64,000 bases of DNA from assembly GCF_014648475.1 (NCBI RefSeq), contig NZ_BMRE01000042.1, positions 1 to 64,000 of the forward strand, written 5' to 3'. Source of the stretch: Lentzea flava (GTDB lineage: Bacteria > Actinomycetota > Actinomycetes > Mycobacteriales > Pseudonocardiaceae). The notes beneath the pieces are model-generated. The model had not been told where the DNA came from and did not search any database. It worked only from the letters and a program-made list of their open reading frames with translations. A program made the position numbers and the translations under genes. Shown piece after piece: positions 34,777 through 43,396 of the stretch; position 1 is the first letter of the stretch; every line of letters begins with the position of its first letter.

Positions 34777-36054
34777 TCATCCCGTCAGGGCGACAGCCGG
34801 GTCGGACGTGGCGAACAGACCGTCGAACACCCGGACGCGGTCGAAGGACAGGGCGTGGTCGCGTGCCCGGTCCGCCATGAGTTGCCGTTCCTCTGCCGAC
34901 AGGTCGAACACCACCCGGTCGATCGCGGCGGCGATGTCGTCGGTGTTCCCGGCTTCGACCAGGATCGCCGTCCCGCCCACCGCTTCGCCGACGCCGCCGG
35001 TGGTGGTCGTGATCACCGGCCCGCCGCCCGCGAGCATCTTCTCGGTCAGCGCGATGCCGAAGGTCTCGACGAAGTCCGGTTCGGGCTTGGTCGGCAGCGC
35101 GTACACGGCGCAGCCGTTCATCAGCAGCGGCTTTTCCTCGTCCTCCACGTCGGTGAGGAAAAGAATCCGGTCGTTGTGCCGGGTGATCGCCCGGAGGTGC
35201 TCCAATTCGGGGCCGTTGCCGGCGATCACGAGCTTCAGCCGGGACCGCGCCTGGCACCGGGAGAACGCGTCCACCAGGTCGTAGATGCCTTTGGCCCGTG
35301 TCACCCTGGACAGGAACAACACGTACCCGTCGCGTTCCAGGCCGCGTCGCTTCAGGGCGGCGTCCACGAGTGCCGGATCGAGGTCGAGGTAGGCCGAGGT
35401 GTCGATCGGCGGGTAGCTCACCGATATCCGGCGCGCGCACTGGCGGGCGAACCGGGTGCCGCAGTGCGTGTCGACGGCCTCCGCGCAGGCGATGATCTCC
35501 TGCCTGGTGTACTCCGACACGGCGATCACCTGGTCGTTGGCGAGGAACCGGGTGAACAGGACCACGGCTGCCCCGAACCGCCCCTCGCGCAGGCACGAGC
35601 GAATCACGTTGGTGACGTCCGAGCCGACCGCCTTCGCGATGGTGTGGACGTCAGGTGCGTAACCGGCCGCGCGTGCCGCGTCGACGGCGTCGCGCACGAC
35701 GGCGTCGTGCGGAGCGAGGTACATCGAGACGCACGTGGTCGGGATCGGCTCGGCCAGCAGTTCGACCAGACGTCCCGTCAGCCCGGCCAGGTGCCGGCCG
35801 TCGGGTACCCGGTAGTCGCCGACCGGCTCCGGCCGCTCCACGGTGATGCCCTCGCTGTAGGGCATGATCCGATCCAGCGGCTTGAGCGGCAGCCCTGCCG
35901 CCTGCAGCACGGGGATCGGCCACGTCAGCAGCCGGACGTCGTCGAAGCCGCGGGTGAGCGCGACCTCGGCCAGGTTGCGGGCTTCTCCGGAGTGACCGCA
36001 GATGACTGGGTCGGCCCTGACCACGATGACGAGACGGCGGCTTGGCCTGGTCAT
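34777..36054 (-). CDS. GT4-family glycosyltransferase
   Basis: The product has 425 residues from ATG 36054, overlapping the stop of the GH92 gene (ATGA). It has a GT-B fold: an N-terminal Rossmann domain opening 'RLVIVVRADPVICGHSGEA', and a C-terminal nucleotide-sugar domain with 'VLFLSRVTRAKGIYDLVDAF', 'LVIAGNGPELEHLRAI' and the E-x7-E block in 'DFVETFGIALTEKM'. No signal peptide or membrane segment is present. GT4 enzymes move a sugar from a nucleotide donor with retention. Members close to sucrose/trehalose synthases share these motifs; the acceptor is unknown. Coupling to a mannosidase suggests the pair handles mannosyl units. Confidence 0.85.
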   Translation of the reverse strand: MTRPSRRLVIVVRADPVICGHSGEARNLAEVALTRGFDDVRLLTWPIPVLQAAGLPLKPLDRIMPYSEGITVERPEPVGDYRVPDGRHLAGLTGRLVELLAEPIPTTCVSMYLAPHDAVVRDAVDAARAAGYAPDVHTIAKAVGSDVTNVIRSCLREGRFGAAVVLFTRFLANDQVIAVSEYTRQEIIACAEAVDTHCGTRFARQCARRISVSYPPIDTSAYLDLDPALVDAALKRRGLERDGYVLFLSRVTRAKGIYDLVDAFSRCQARSRLKLVIAGNGPELEHLRAITRHNDRILFLTDVEDEEKPLLMNGCAVYALPTKPEPDFVETFGIALTEKMLAGGGPVITTTTGGVGEAVGGTAILVEAGNTDDIAAAIDRVVFDLSAEERQLMADRARDHALSFDRVRVFDGLFATSDPAVALTG

Positions 36055-38192
36055 GTGCGAGCCCCCTTTCCGGACGGGTCGGACACTGATGGCGGCAGGA
36101 TCTTGCGTCCCCACTCCGACGGGTGCGGCCCGAGTTCGAGCACCAGCCGGCCGCCGGCGTGGACGTCGGTCGCGCGCAGGTGCGCCGCGTCCAGTGGTTT
36201 GCCGTCCAGCTGGGCGGACTGCACGTACTGCGGCGGCGGGTTTTCTTCCAGCCCGTCGGAACTGATGGACGTCTCGCGGTGGCCACGCGTCTCGATGACG
36301 AAATCGCGGTCTCCGAGGTGCAGCGTGGCGCGGCTGAAGGCAGGCGCGTTGACGAGGAACAGGTTCTGCCCGGCGACCGGGAACAGGCCGAGCGAGGCCC
36401 ACACGTACCAGGAACTCAGCCCGCCCGAGTCGTCGTTGCCCGGCAGGCCGCCGCGACCGGTGCCGAACTGCCAGGTCAGCGCCGCGTGCACGATCTCGGC
36501 CGTGCGGTCCGGCCGAGCCGCGTAGTGGTAGGACCACGGCGCTTCCATGTCCGGCTCGTTGTTCAGCCCCTCGAACCGGTTCAGCAGGTAACCGGCCGCC
36601 ATCTCCGCCGGGTCGGGCCGCTTGCCGGGCTGCGCCACCCGCGGGGCGCCGTAGCCGAAGAACGCGTCGAGTGTGCTGACGAAGGCCTCGTTCCCGCCGA
36701 CCATCGCGATTCTCGCGGCCATGTCGTGCAGCAGCCGGAACGAGTAGTTCCACTTGCCGCCCTCGTAGAACGACGAGTCGACGAGCAGGCCGGTGTCGGG
36801 GTCGAACGCGCCTGCCCACAACCGGCTTCGCGCCTCGAGGTCGTCGGCGAGCTGGACGTCGTTCAGGCTGCGGGCGACACCGGAGGTGCAGTGGCAGGCG
36901 TAGGCGAGGTCGAGCGTGTGCGAGATCGGGTGCACGACGCCGTGCTCGTAGAAGTCCTCGCCGTACATCCGGCGCAGGTCGTCGTACATGTGCACCAGCG
37001 CCCAGGTCCAGTCCAGGTCGCCGAGGCCGAGGGCGTGCACGTCGGCCAGCGCGGTGTGGACCAGCGCGCTCGCCTGCCGGAAGAACCTGTCCGCGCCGCG
37101 AGCCATCCGATAGCCGATCGGGAAGTTGCCTTCCTCCTCGCAGACCCGGATCAATGACTCCAGGAGATCGACCGCCCGGTCCGGGCAGATGGCCATCAGC
37201 AACGGCAGCTGGGTCTTGTAGATGTCCCACATCGTGCAGATGTCGAACACGAAGGGCCCGGAGGACGGCCAGAACGGGCTCTCGTCGTCGGCGAAGCACG
37301 GCTTGATCAGCGAGTGGTACACCGCCGTCGCGAACACCTGGCGCCTGGCGGGTGACCCGCCCTCGACCTCCACCCTGCCCACGTGGTCGCGCCACCGGGC
37401 CTTGGTCCGCGCCAGGACGGCGTCGAACGCCGGCGCCCCGTCACCGCACTCGCGATACAGGTTCTCCCTGGCCTGTTCACAGCCTCGCAGAGAGAACCCG
37501 ATCTGGATCTCGACGCTCTGCCCCGCGGTCGTGGGGCCCATGTAGAGCAACCCGAACGGGCGCAACGTGGTCTGCCTGATGCGGTCGAAGTCGAGCCGCG
37601 TGCCACCCTCGATCAGCCTGCGGTCGTGCCAGAGCATCTGTCGCCAGCCCGGACTGTCGACCTTGATGTACACCGACAGCGGCACGCCTTCGACGACCAC
37701 CGTTCCCTGGGCACGGCCGTTGCCGAGGCTTTCCACATGCGCCCGCAACGGCACCGTGCGGCCGAGGTCGATGGCCAGCCCGCCGCAGGACAGGTCGACG
37801 ACGATCCGTGCGCTGCGATGCTCGGGAAAGGCGTACCGGTGCACGGCGACCTTGGCGCCGACCGTGACCTCACAGCGAATGCCGGTGTCGAGAGTGGCCG
37901 CGTAGTACCCGGCTTCCGCGGTCTCGTCGTGCAGCGGCCAGGCCTGACCGAGGACGTCGAGCTGCTGCACCATCGGCGTCACCCGCACGTAGTTGTAGTA
38001 CTTGCGGATCGCACCGGTACCGGACTGCTGGAAGTGGGTGAAACCGGACGCCTGCAGCCGGTCGAACATCTCCTCCGGCTGCCCCTCGGTGTTCTTCATG
38101 TAGAGGCCGTACCCGGTCGGATAGGCCCCGGAGTAGGCGCAGGCGGACACCATGCCGAGCGGGGACGTCGCACCGGGGTGGGTGTTGCCCAC
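36051..38192 (-). CDS. GH92 alpha-mannosidase (start uncertain, frame extends upstream)
   Basis: At least 713 residues from GTG 38192. GH92 hallmarks are 'VGNTHPGATSPLGMVSACAY', 'YNYVRVTPM', 'PFVFDICTMWDIYKTQLPL', 'NEPDMEAPWSYHYAARPD', 'GNDDSGGLSSWYVWASLGLFPVAGQN' and 'YVQSAQLDGKPL'. The first family motif, 'DPFIGTA', and 'TWWWPKAQ' lie upstream of this GTG in the same open frame (up to about 38325), so the true start is probably further 5', at a non-standard codon (see findings). GH92 enzymes are calcium-dependent exo-alpha-mannosidases, usually exported; no signal peptide is visible here. It is co-translated with the GT4 gene. Confidence 0.88.
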   Translation of the reverse strand: MGNTHPGATSPLGMVSACAYSGAYPTGYGLYMKNTEGQPEEMFDRLQASGFTHFQQSGTGAIRKYYNYVRVTPMVQQLDVLGQAWPLHDETAEAGYYAATLDTGIRCEVTVGAKVAVHRYAFPEHRSARIVVDLSCGGLAIDLGRTVPLRAHVESLGNGRAQGTVVVEGVPLSVYIKVDSPGWRQMLWHDRRLIEGGTRLDFDRIRQTTLRPFGLLYMGPTTAGQSVEIQIGFSLRGCEQARENLYRECGDGAPAFDAVLARTKARWRDHVGRVEVEGGSPARRQVFATAVYHSLIKPCFADDESPFWPSSGPFVFDICTMWDIYKTQLPLLMAICPDRAVDLLESLIRVCEEEGNFPIGYRMARGADRFFRQASALVHTALADVHALGLGDLDWTWALVHMYDDLRRMYGEDFYEHGVVHPISHTLDLAYACHCTSGVARSLNDVQLADDLEARSRLWAGAFDPDTGLLVDSSFYEGGKWNYSFRLLHDMAARIAMVGGNEAFVSTLDAFFGYGAPRVAQPGKRPDPAEMAAGYLLNRFEGLNNEPDMEAPWSYHYAARPDRTAEIVHAALTWQFGTGRGGLPGNDDSGGLSSWYVWASLGLFPVAGQNLFLVNAPAFSRATLHLGDRDFVIETRGHRETSISSDGLEENPPPQYVQSAQLDGKPLDAAHLRATDVHAGGRLVLELGPHPSEWGRKILPPSVSDPSGKGART

Positions 38193-38352
38193 CTGAGCTT
38201 TCGGCCACCACCAGGTGGCCGCCAGCCCCTGCGCCGCGGGCAGTGAGGTGGCAGCCGTTCCGATGAAGGGATCAATCTCGTCGAGGATGACGAGACAGTA
38301 GGTCAGCGCGGCACCGCGTTGGTTTCAACGACATGAACATGTGGCCGGGCGC

Positions 38353-38398
38353 TTGACTCGGTGGCTAAGCATGATAGCTTTTAGCTAATCCGATTAGC
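38353..38398 (+). promoter_or_regulatory. Promoter with overlapping palindrome GCTAATC-C-GATTAGC
   Basis: TTGACT (38353-38358) and TAGCTT (38375-38380), 16 bp apart, look like -35 and -10 elements. A perfect 7+1+7 palindrome follows at 38384-38398, where transcription would start, which is a classic repressor position (TetR-like). Confidence 0.5.
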
Positions 38399-38421
38399 CA
38401 ACTGACCGCAGGGGTGGAGCC

Positions 38422-39252
38422 ATGACCGAGTTCCTGAACGTGGACGGCGGGACGATCGCCTACGAGGTGACCGGCGCCGGCCCGCTGGTCGTTCTCGCCC
38501 ACGGCATGGGAGACAGCCGCAAGGCCTACCGGTTCCTCGTTCCCGCGCTGGTCGAAGCCGGATTCCGGGTCGCCACAACGGATCTGCGCGGCCACGGCGA
38601 GTCCAGTGTCAGCTGGCCCTCCTACAGCCGCACCGATCTCGCGGAGGACCTGATCGCCCTCGTGAAGCACCTCGGCGGGCCCGCGGTGCTCGTCGGCCAC
38701 TCCATCTCCGGCGGCGCGGCCACGATCGCCGCGGCGAAGGCACCGGAACTGGTCACCGCACTGGTCGAACTCGCTCCGTTCACCCGCAAGCAACAGGTCC
38801 GGCTGTCCGACCTCCGCGTGAGCACCTACCGCCGCGGCATGACCCACCTCCTGGGCACCGCCGTCCTCGGCAGCACCAGGCAGTGGGCCAAGTACCTGGA
38901 CCTCGCCTACCCCGGCACCAAACCGGCGGACTGGGACGCCCGCCTGGCGGAGATCACCGCGATGCTGGCCGAACCCGGACGCATGAAGGTCCTCCAGGCG
39001 ATGGGCAAGATCTCCCCCGCCGACGCCGGCGAGCAGCTGCCCAACGTCACCTGCCCGGTGCTCGTCGTCCAGGGAACGCGCGACCCCGACTGGGCCTCAC
39101 CGCAAACCGAGGGCGAGGCGATCATCGCCGATCTCCCGGCCGGCCTGGGCAAGCTGGAGATGATCGACGGTGCCGGTCACTACCCGCACGTCCAGTTCCC
39201 ACAGCAGACTCTCGCCGCGATCCTGACGTTCCTGAACGGTGTCCGCGCCTAG
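38422..39252 (+). CDS. Alpha/beta hydrolase (epoxide hydrolase/esterase-like)
   Basis: The product has 276 residues from ATG 38422, with GGGGTGGAG upstream. It is a canonical alpha/beta hydrolase: 'VLAHGMGDSRKAYRFLVPAL' (oxyanion loop), 'TTDLRGHGESSVSW', nucleophile elbow 'LVGHSISGGAA' (Ser about 94), 'CPVLVVQGTRDPDWA' (acid), and 'DGAGHYPHVQFP' (His). No signal peptide is present. A lid region of about 70 residues ('MTHLLGTAVLGSTRQW') sits between. The substrate is unknown. The strong palindrome over its promoter suggests induction by a small molecule through a repressor not encoded next to it. Confidence 0.9.
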   Translation: MTEFLNVDGGTIAYEVTGAGPLVVLAHGMGDSRKAYRFLVPALVEAGFRVATTDLRGHGESSVSWPSYSRTDLAEDLIALVKHLGGPAVLVGHSISGGAATIAAAKAPELVTALVELAPFTRKQQVRLSDLRVSTYRRGMTHLLGTAVLGSTRQWAKYLDLAYPGTKPADWDARLAEITAMLAEPGRMKVLQAMGKISPADAGEQLPNVTCPVLVVQGTRDPDWASPQTEGEAIIADLPAGLGKLEMIDGAGHYPHVQFPQQTLAAILTFLNGVRA

Positions 39253-39253
39253 A

Positions 39254-39267
39254 GCGGGCTGGCCCGC
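39254..39267. terminator. Short GC hairpin after hydrolase gene
   Basis: GCGGGC-TG-GCCCGC, a 6-bp stem directly after the stop and between convergent genes. It is weak, so this is a possible terminator only. Confidence 0.3.
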
Positions 39268-39294
39268 GGACGAGATCGTGTCCGCCGGCCGACC

Positions 39295-39876
39295 TCACGA
39301 TCGCGGCACGAGATCGCCCGGTTCGATCACCTGATCGACGACCGGCCAGCTCGCGTTCTCGACGTCGTAGAACGAAATGACGAGCTCACCCCGCCGCCCT
39401 TCACGAATTGCCTGCACCGGCCCCTGGTAGCGGAACTCACCCACCACATCGGCACGGACGTCGACGACCCAGACGACCTTCGCGGAGGCGATCGCCAGCA
39501 ACGACGCCCGAGGCAGTTCGACGATGCCGACGAAGTCCACAGTGGAGATTCCGGTCGCACCCAGCGAAAGCTCCCGCTTCACCTCACCATCGCCATATCC
39601 GATCAGGCAGGCACGATCCTCGCCCGCGACCACGAGGAGCCGGCCCGTGTCCCAGCCGGCCGCCCGGTAATCGACGGTGTGGTTGTCGACAGCGGCGCTC
39701 GTGATGTCCGAGGCGAAATCCGGAAGAACCGTGCGCCACAGCGCACGATCCCCCTCCACGGCAGCGAGCACCACGTTGGGCGGCCTGGTGGACATGATCA
39801 CGTCGACCTCGTCCACCGCCACCCGAACGTCGCCCGTCAATCCGAGAAACTCTTCGGAGTTGAGCAAACCGCGCAA
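39295..39876 (-). CDS. Hypothetical protein, possible partial beta-propeller
   Basis: The product has 193 residues. The start is TTG 39876, with GGTGG/GAAG upstream; no ATG or GTG fits better. It is a soluble beta-rich protein: 'NVVLAAVEGDRALWRTVLPDF', 'WDTGRLLVVAGEDRACLIGYGDGEV', 'VDFVGIVELPRASLLAIASAKVVWVVDV'. The blade-like repeats resemble two or three blades of a WD/YVTN propeller, too few for a closed ring. No signal peptide is present. Function unknown. Confidence 0.6.
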   Translation of the reverse strand: MRGLLNSEEFLGLTGDVRVAVDEVDVIMSTRPPNVVLAAVEGDRALWRTVLPDFASDITSAAVDNHTVDYRAAGWDTGRLLVVAGEDRACLIGYGDGEVKRELSLGATGISTVDFVGIVELPRASLLAIASAKVVWVVDVRADVVGEFRYQGPVQAIREGRRGELVISFYDVENASWPVVDQVIEPGDLVPRS

Positions 39877-39958
39877 CGTCGCTTCACCACCCCTGAATGA
39901 CCACCGCAGCCCCGTGCCGCGCCACGTCGCAGACGGTGATCATTCCACCGCGTTCACC

Positions 39959-41299
39959 TCAGGCGAGTGGTGCCGTGACGGTGAACGACGCATCACCTGC
40001 GAAACCCGAGCCGGGCGCGTACTGGTCGACCCTGACCGCGAACGCGTAGTGGCGCAGGTACCGGCCTGGATGGCTGTACGACTCCAGCGACAGCCCGCCC
40101 GCGAGGCCGGCGTGTCCGCAGAACGTGGCATCCCTGGCGAAAGTCGCGTCACCGTTGTTCACGTCCAGCCGCACGCGGAAGTCGTAGTGCCGCAGGTACC
40201 GATCCGGGAAGTTCACCGAGCGCAACGACACGCAAGCCGTGTTGGCCAGACCCGGCACGACGGTGAACGTGGCGTCCTGCCGGTCTGTGGCCGTCGAGAT
40301 CTGTTCGACGTAGCCGAGGTTGTCGCGGTGCCGCACGTAACGGTCGGCGTAGTTGACCGACCGCAGCGAGCGGTTCCCGGTCGGCACAGCGGTTCCGTCA
40401 CCCGAGTTCTCCCGCAGCACCGTGAAGTGCCGCGCCGTGCCGGACAGTCCCGGGAGCTCCGTCTTGCCGCCGAACGAGTACAGGTCGGCGCTGTCGGCGT
40501 AGAAGTAGCGGCCTTGGCCGTACTGGTCGAAGTAGATCCGCCAGCGACCGTCCGGGAGTTGCACCAGCGCGGGCCCTTCCAGGCCCGACCCCCACCCCGC
40601 CCAGTTGCCGGTTCCCCGGAACGTCCACGGTCCGCTCAGCGAGGTCGCGGTCGCGTGCTCGATGTACTTGGTGGTCTCGTTCTTGAGGAAGTTGTGGTAG
40701 GTGCCGCCGACCTTGATCACGAAGCTGTCGATGTAGTTGGCCGGGATGCCCAGCGCGACCGGCGACGTCCAGCTGGACAGGTCCGCACTGGTCGCGGTCA
40801 CGCGGTAGGGCCGGAACTGGCCGGCCGTGCCGGTGGTGGACGCCGAGAAGATGACGTGCACGCTGCCGTCGCCGTCCTTGAACCACTCCGGCGCCCACGT
40901 GCTGCCCGTGGAACCGTTGAGCCCCAGCCTGACGTTGCGCAGGAACGTCCAGTTCACGTAGTCGGCACTGCGGGCGAAGCCGATGGTGTCGCCGGTCCAT
41001 CCCGTCGTGTAGACGATGTAGTAGAAGCCGTCCGTGTGCCGCATGACGCTGGGATCGCGGATCAGCCCCGACGGTGGCGTGTAGCCGTTGGCCCGCACCA
41101 GGGAGAAGTTCGTGGCGTTCGCCGAGTCGTAGACGTACAGGTTCGACTCGCTGCTGTTGGTGAACGCCGTCATGAGGTAGTGAGGCACCGGGCCTGCGGC
41201 CTGAGCGGCGGGAAGGGTGACGGCGAGACCGGCGATCGCGCCGGCGAACGAGACGAGCGCGGCGAGCAGCGGACGCCATCGGTGGTTGCGCAGGCGCAT
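39959..41299 (-). CDS. Secreted GH43-type glycosidase with C-terminal AbfB (CBM42) domain
   Basis: The product has 446 residues from ATG 41299, chosen because AAAGGAG lies 10 bp upstream; an ATG at 41317 has none. The signal peptide ends near AQA-A (about 34). The N-terminal five-bladed propeller has 'GLIRDPSVMRHTDGFYYIVYTTGW' (catalytic Asp), 'TWAPEWFKDGDGSVHVIFSAS' and 'WGSGLEGPALVQL' (Glu), as in GH43-clan arabinanases/arabinofuranosidases. From about 300 an AbfB beta-trefoil shows three repeats: 'SLRSVNYADRYVRH', 'SLRSVNFPDRYLRH' and 'SLESYSHPGRYLRH', which bind arabinofuranosyl side chains. It carries the same operator type as GH62 copy 1. Confidence 0.9.
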   Translation of the reverse strand: MRLRNHRWRPLLAALVSFAGAIAGLAVTLPAAQAAGPVPHYLMTAFTNSSESNLYVYDSANATNFSLVRANGYTPPSGLIRDPSVMRHTDGFYYIVYTTGWTGDTIGFARSADYVNWTFLRNVRLGLNGSTGSTWAPEWFKDGDGSVHVIFSASTTGTAGQFRPYRVTATSADLSSWTSPVALGIPANYIDSFVIKVGGTYHNFLKNETTKYIEHATATSLSGPWTFRGTGNWAGWGSGLEGPALVQLPDGRWRIYFDQYGQGRYFYADSADLYSFGGKTELPGLSGTARHFTVLRENSGDGTAVPTGNRSLRSVNYADRYVRHRDNLGYVEQISTATDRQDATFTVVPGLANTACVSLRSVNFPDRYLRHYDFRVRLDVNNGDATFARDATFCGHAGLAGGLSLESYSHPGRYLRHYAFAVRVDQYAPGSGFAGDASFTVTAPLA

Positions 41300-41333
41300 G
41301 ACCCCGGCTCCTTTCATCGTTGATGAAACCGGC

Positions 41334-41347
41334 GTGAGCGCTAACAC
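41334..41347. promoter_or_regulatory. LacI-type operator GTGAGCGCTAACAC upstream of GH43-AbfB
   Basis: A near-palindrome centred on AGCGCT, 35 bp before the start codon. It matches the site at 22779-22792 in 11 of the central 12 bases on one strand. It indicates shared control of the two arabinose-releasing enzymes. Confidence 0.6.
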
Positions 41348-41491
41348 TATGGCCGCAGACTCGGCAGATGACAATGGTCAGTCTTAGCCGGACATACCGA
41401 TGAGCAGCGAGAACCATCAATTGTTAACGCGCACATCCGGCCGCTGTGCCAGGTCGACGTCACCGCCCCCGTTCTCCGATCCGGACCGCTC

Positions 41492-41530
41492 GTCCAGGGA
41501 GGGCGGAGATCATCTCCGCCCTCCCTGGAC
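41492..41530 (-). terminator. 39-nt perfect hairpin after the CU044_5270 gene
   Basis: The arms GTCCAGGGAGGGCGGAGAT and ATCTCCGCCCTCCCTGGAC pair over 19 bp around one base, 16 bp beyond the stop codon of the minus-strand gene. Confidence 0.85.
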
Positions 41531-41545
41531 AGTTCCTCCGAAGGA

Positions 41546-42586
41546 TCAGATCTTGCCCGCGGCCACGTCGGCGAGGTTCACGCGAGCCGTCTTGTAGTTC
41601 ACCACCCAGGGCTTGGACGGTTCCGCCGCGTCCTTGACCGGGATGCCCTCGGACCGGATCGGCAGGCCGTTGTCGGCGTTGACGGTGAGGACGTACGTGG
41701 TGTTGCCCCCCTGAATGGCGGGAGCCGCGGTGAGGGTCAGCGCCGCCTGGCCGTCGACGTCGGTCTTGCCGATGGTCACGTCCTTCATGGTCGCGAGCAG
41801 CTTCAGCACACCCGCGCGGACCTCCGCGTCGGAGGCGGCGATGTACAGCGCGTGCGTGGTGTTGCTGAACAGGTGGTTGTTGATGCGGTTCTCCAGGTCC
41901 TTGCCCGTCGGCCGGTCGGGAACCTTCTGACCCGCCTTGCGGAACTTCTCCTCGACCTCCGCCATGGCCTGCGCCCACGCCTTGTCCGCCTCGGCAGGGC
42001 TCAGGCCGAGCCCCAGGGGATTGCCCGCGGCGGTGATCATGTCGAACTTGGCCTTCTCCACGTCGCCGTTGGCGGCGAGGCGAGCCGCCGCCGTCACCTT
42101 CGCGTTGAACGGCGAAGCGGGCTCGGCGGCGCCCTTGGCGACCGTGGCCGCCAGGTTCTGCGCCGAGTCGCCGGTGAAGACCTGACCCTTGTCGGTGTAG
42201 ACGGTGTAGTACTGCTTCGGCCCGTCCGGCAGCAACTTGGTGTTGATGATCAGCGACGAGTCTCCCGGCAGCGTGCCGGCCGCCTTGACCGCGGAGGCCA
42301 GCTTCACCAGCGGTGACTCGACCACCACCTCCTGCGGGGCCGCGTCGGAGGGCCCGGCAGGGACGCTGCCACCACCCGTCGTCCCCATCACCACGGCCGC
42401 CGCGACGGCCGCCGCACCCACGGCCGCAACGCCGACCTTGGTCCAGGACGTCCACCGCTTCGGTCGCACGACCGTGTTCACCGGTTCCGCCATCGCCGTG
42501 TGCAGCGCCGTGCGAGCACGGTCATAGGCCTCGGAACTCGGGGACGGCACTTCACGCATGGTCTTCATCAGATCCATTTCATCCAT
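41546..42586 (-). CDS. CU044_5270 family membrane-anchored protein
   Basis: The product has 346 residues from ATG 42586, preceded by GAGAAG; an alternative GTG at 42601 would overlap the sigma-factor stop as GTGA. It has a cytoplasmic N-terminus ('MKTMREVPSPSSEAYDRAR'), one transmembrane helix (about 50-67), then a large extracellular domain with 'YYTVYTDKGQVFTG' and a beta-rich end. This is the layout of the actinobacterial CU044_5270 family, which is almost always encoded directly after an ECF sigma factor. It is thought to act as, or replace, an anti-sigma/sensor protein. A perfect hairpin terminator follows. Confidence 0.85.
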   Translation of the reverse strand: MDEMDLMKTMREVPSPSSEAYDRARTALHTAMAEPVNTVVRPKRWTSWTKVGVAAVGAAAVAAAVVMGTTGGGSVPAGPSDAAPQEVVVESPLVKLASAVKAAGTLPGDSSLIINTKLLPDGPKQYYTVYTDKGQVFTGDSAQNLAATVAKGAAEPASPFNAKVTAAARLAANGDVEKAKFDMITAAGNPLGLGLSPAEADKAWAQAMAEVEEKFRKAGQKVPDRPTGKDLENRINNHLFSNTTHALYIAASDAEVRAGVLKLLATMKDVTIGKTDVDGQAALTLTAAPAIQGGNTTYVLTVNADNGLPIRSEGIPVKDAAEPSKPWVVNYKTARVNLADVAAGKI

Positions 42587-42597
42587 GGGGTGTCTTC

Positions 42598-43152
42598 TCA
42601 CGTTGTCGGGACTTGCAGCAGCGCGGCCACCTCGGGGGCCTCACGCAACGCCTTGCGCGCCTGGTGCAGCAGGCGCCGGGCCGTGCCGGCCGGGATGTCG
42701 AGCACCCGCCCGGCCTCCGCGACGGTCAGGTCCTCCCAGGCGACCAGGCCCAGCACTTCTCGCTCGTCCGGCTTGAGCCGAGCCAGCGCCCTGCGCAGCA
42801 GCGCCTGCGTGTCCACGCGGGCGTCCACCGCCGGCCAGGGATCCCAGTCGCTCGCCACGCCGGTCAGGTCCGACGCCGGCTCCTCTGCCGGTTCGGACCG
42901 CCAGTGCCGCCGCAGCCTGTTCAGCGCGACGCCGTACAACCACGGCCTGGCTTCGGGATACGAACTGTCGTAGCTCGCACGGGACTCGTAGGCCGCCACC
43001 CACACATCGCCGAGCACGTCCTCGGCGGCCTGCCGCCCCACTCTGCGCGCGAGGTAGTTCCCGATCGCGGCCTCGTGGCGACTGATCACTTCCACGAAGG
43101 CGTCGGTGTCTCCGCGCAGCGATCTGCCGATCAGTTCCGCGTCTGACGACAT
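42598..43152 (-). CDS. ECF-type RNA polymerase sigma factor
   Basis: The product has 184 residues from ATG 43152, with GAGGAG upstream. Region 2 is 'AAEDVLGDVWVAAYESRASYD' through 'EARPWLYGVALNRLRRHWR'. Region 4 is 'ALARLKPDEREVLGLVAWEDLTVAEAGRVLDIPAGTARRLLHQARKAL', a clear helix-turn-helix for the -35 element. It is a short two-domain sigma of the extracytoplasmic function group. The next gene encodes the CU044_5270 membrane protein, its likely regulator, in the same operon. Promoters it recognises cannot be read from this window. Confidence 0.93.
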   Translation of the reverse strand: MSSDAELIGRSLRGDTDAFVEVISRHEAAIGNYLARRVGRQAAEDVLGDVWVAAYESRASYDSSYPEARPWLYGVALNRLRRHWRSEPAEEPASDLTGVASDWDPWPAVDARVDTQALLRRALARLKPDEREVLGLVAWEDLTVAEAGRVLDIPAGTARRLLHQARKALREAPEVAALLQVPTT

Positions 43153-43396
43153 GAAGCTCCTCGGTTTCGCTTCGCCCTTTCACCCCGTCTTTGCCAACGC
43201 GGGCCAAAAGCGTTCAGGATGCCTCGCCTCATGACGAATGTTGCTGTTCAGCGCATGGAGTCAGGTGCGAGCAGGAATCGATCGCCATGATCGTCGCCGA
43301 GTTCGCCCGCCTGCACTCGATCAACAACGACGTGCAGGCCGTTGCTGCGTACTTTCGGCTGATCTGCGGGGACGGGGCGGCTCCTACCATGAGCGG

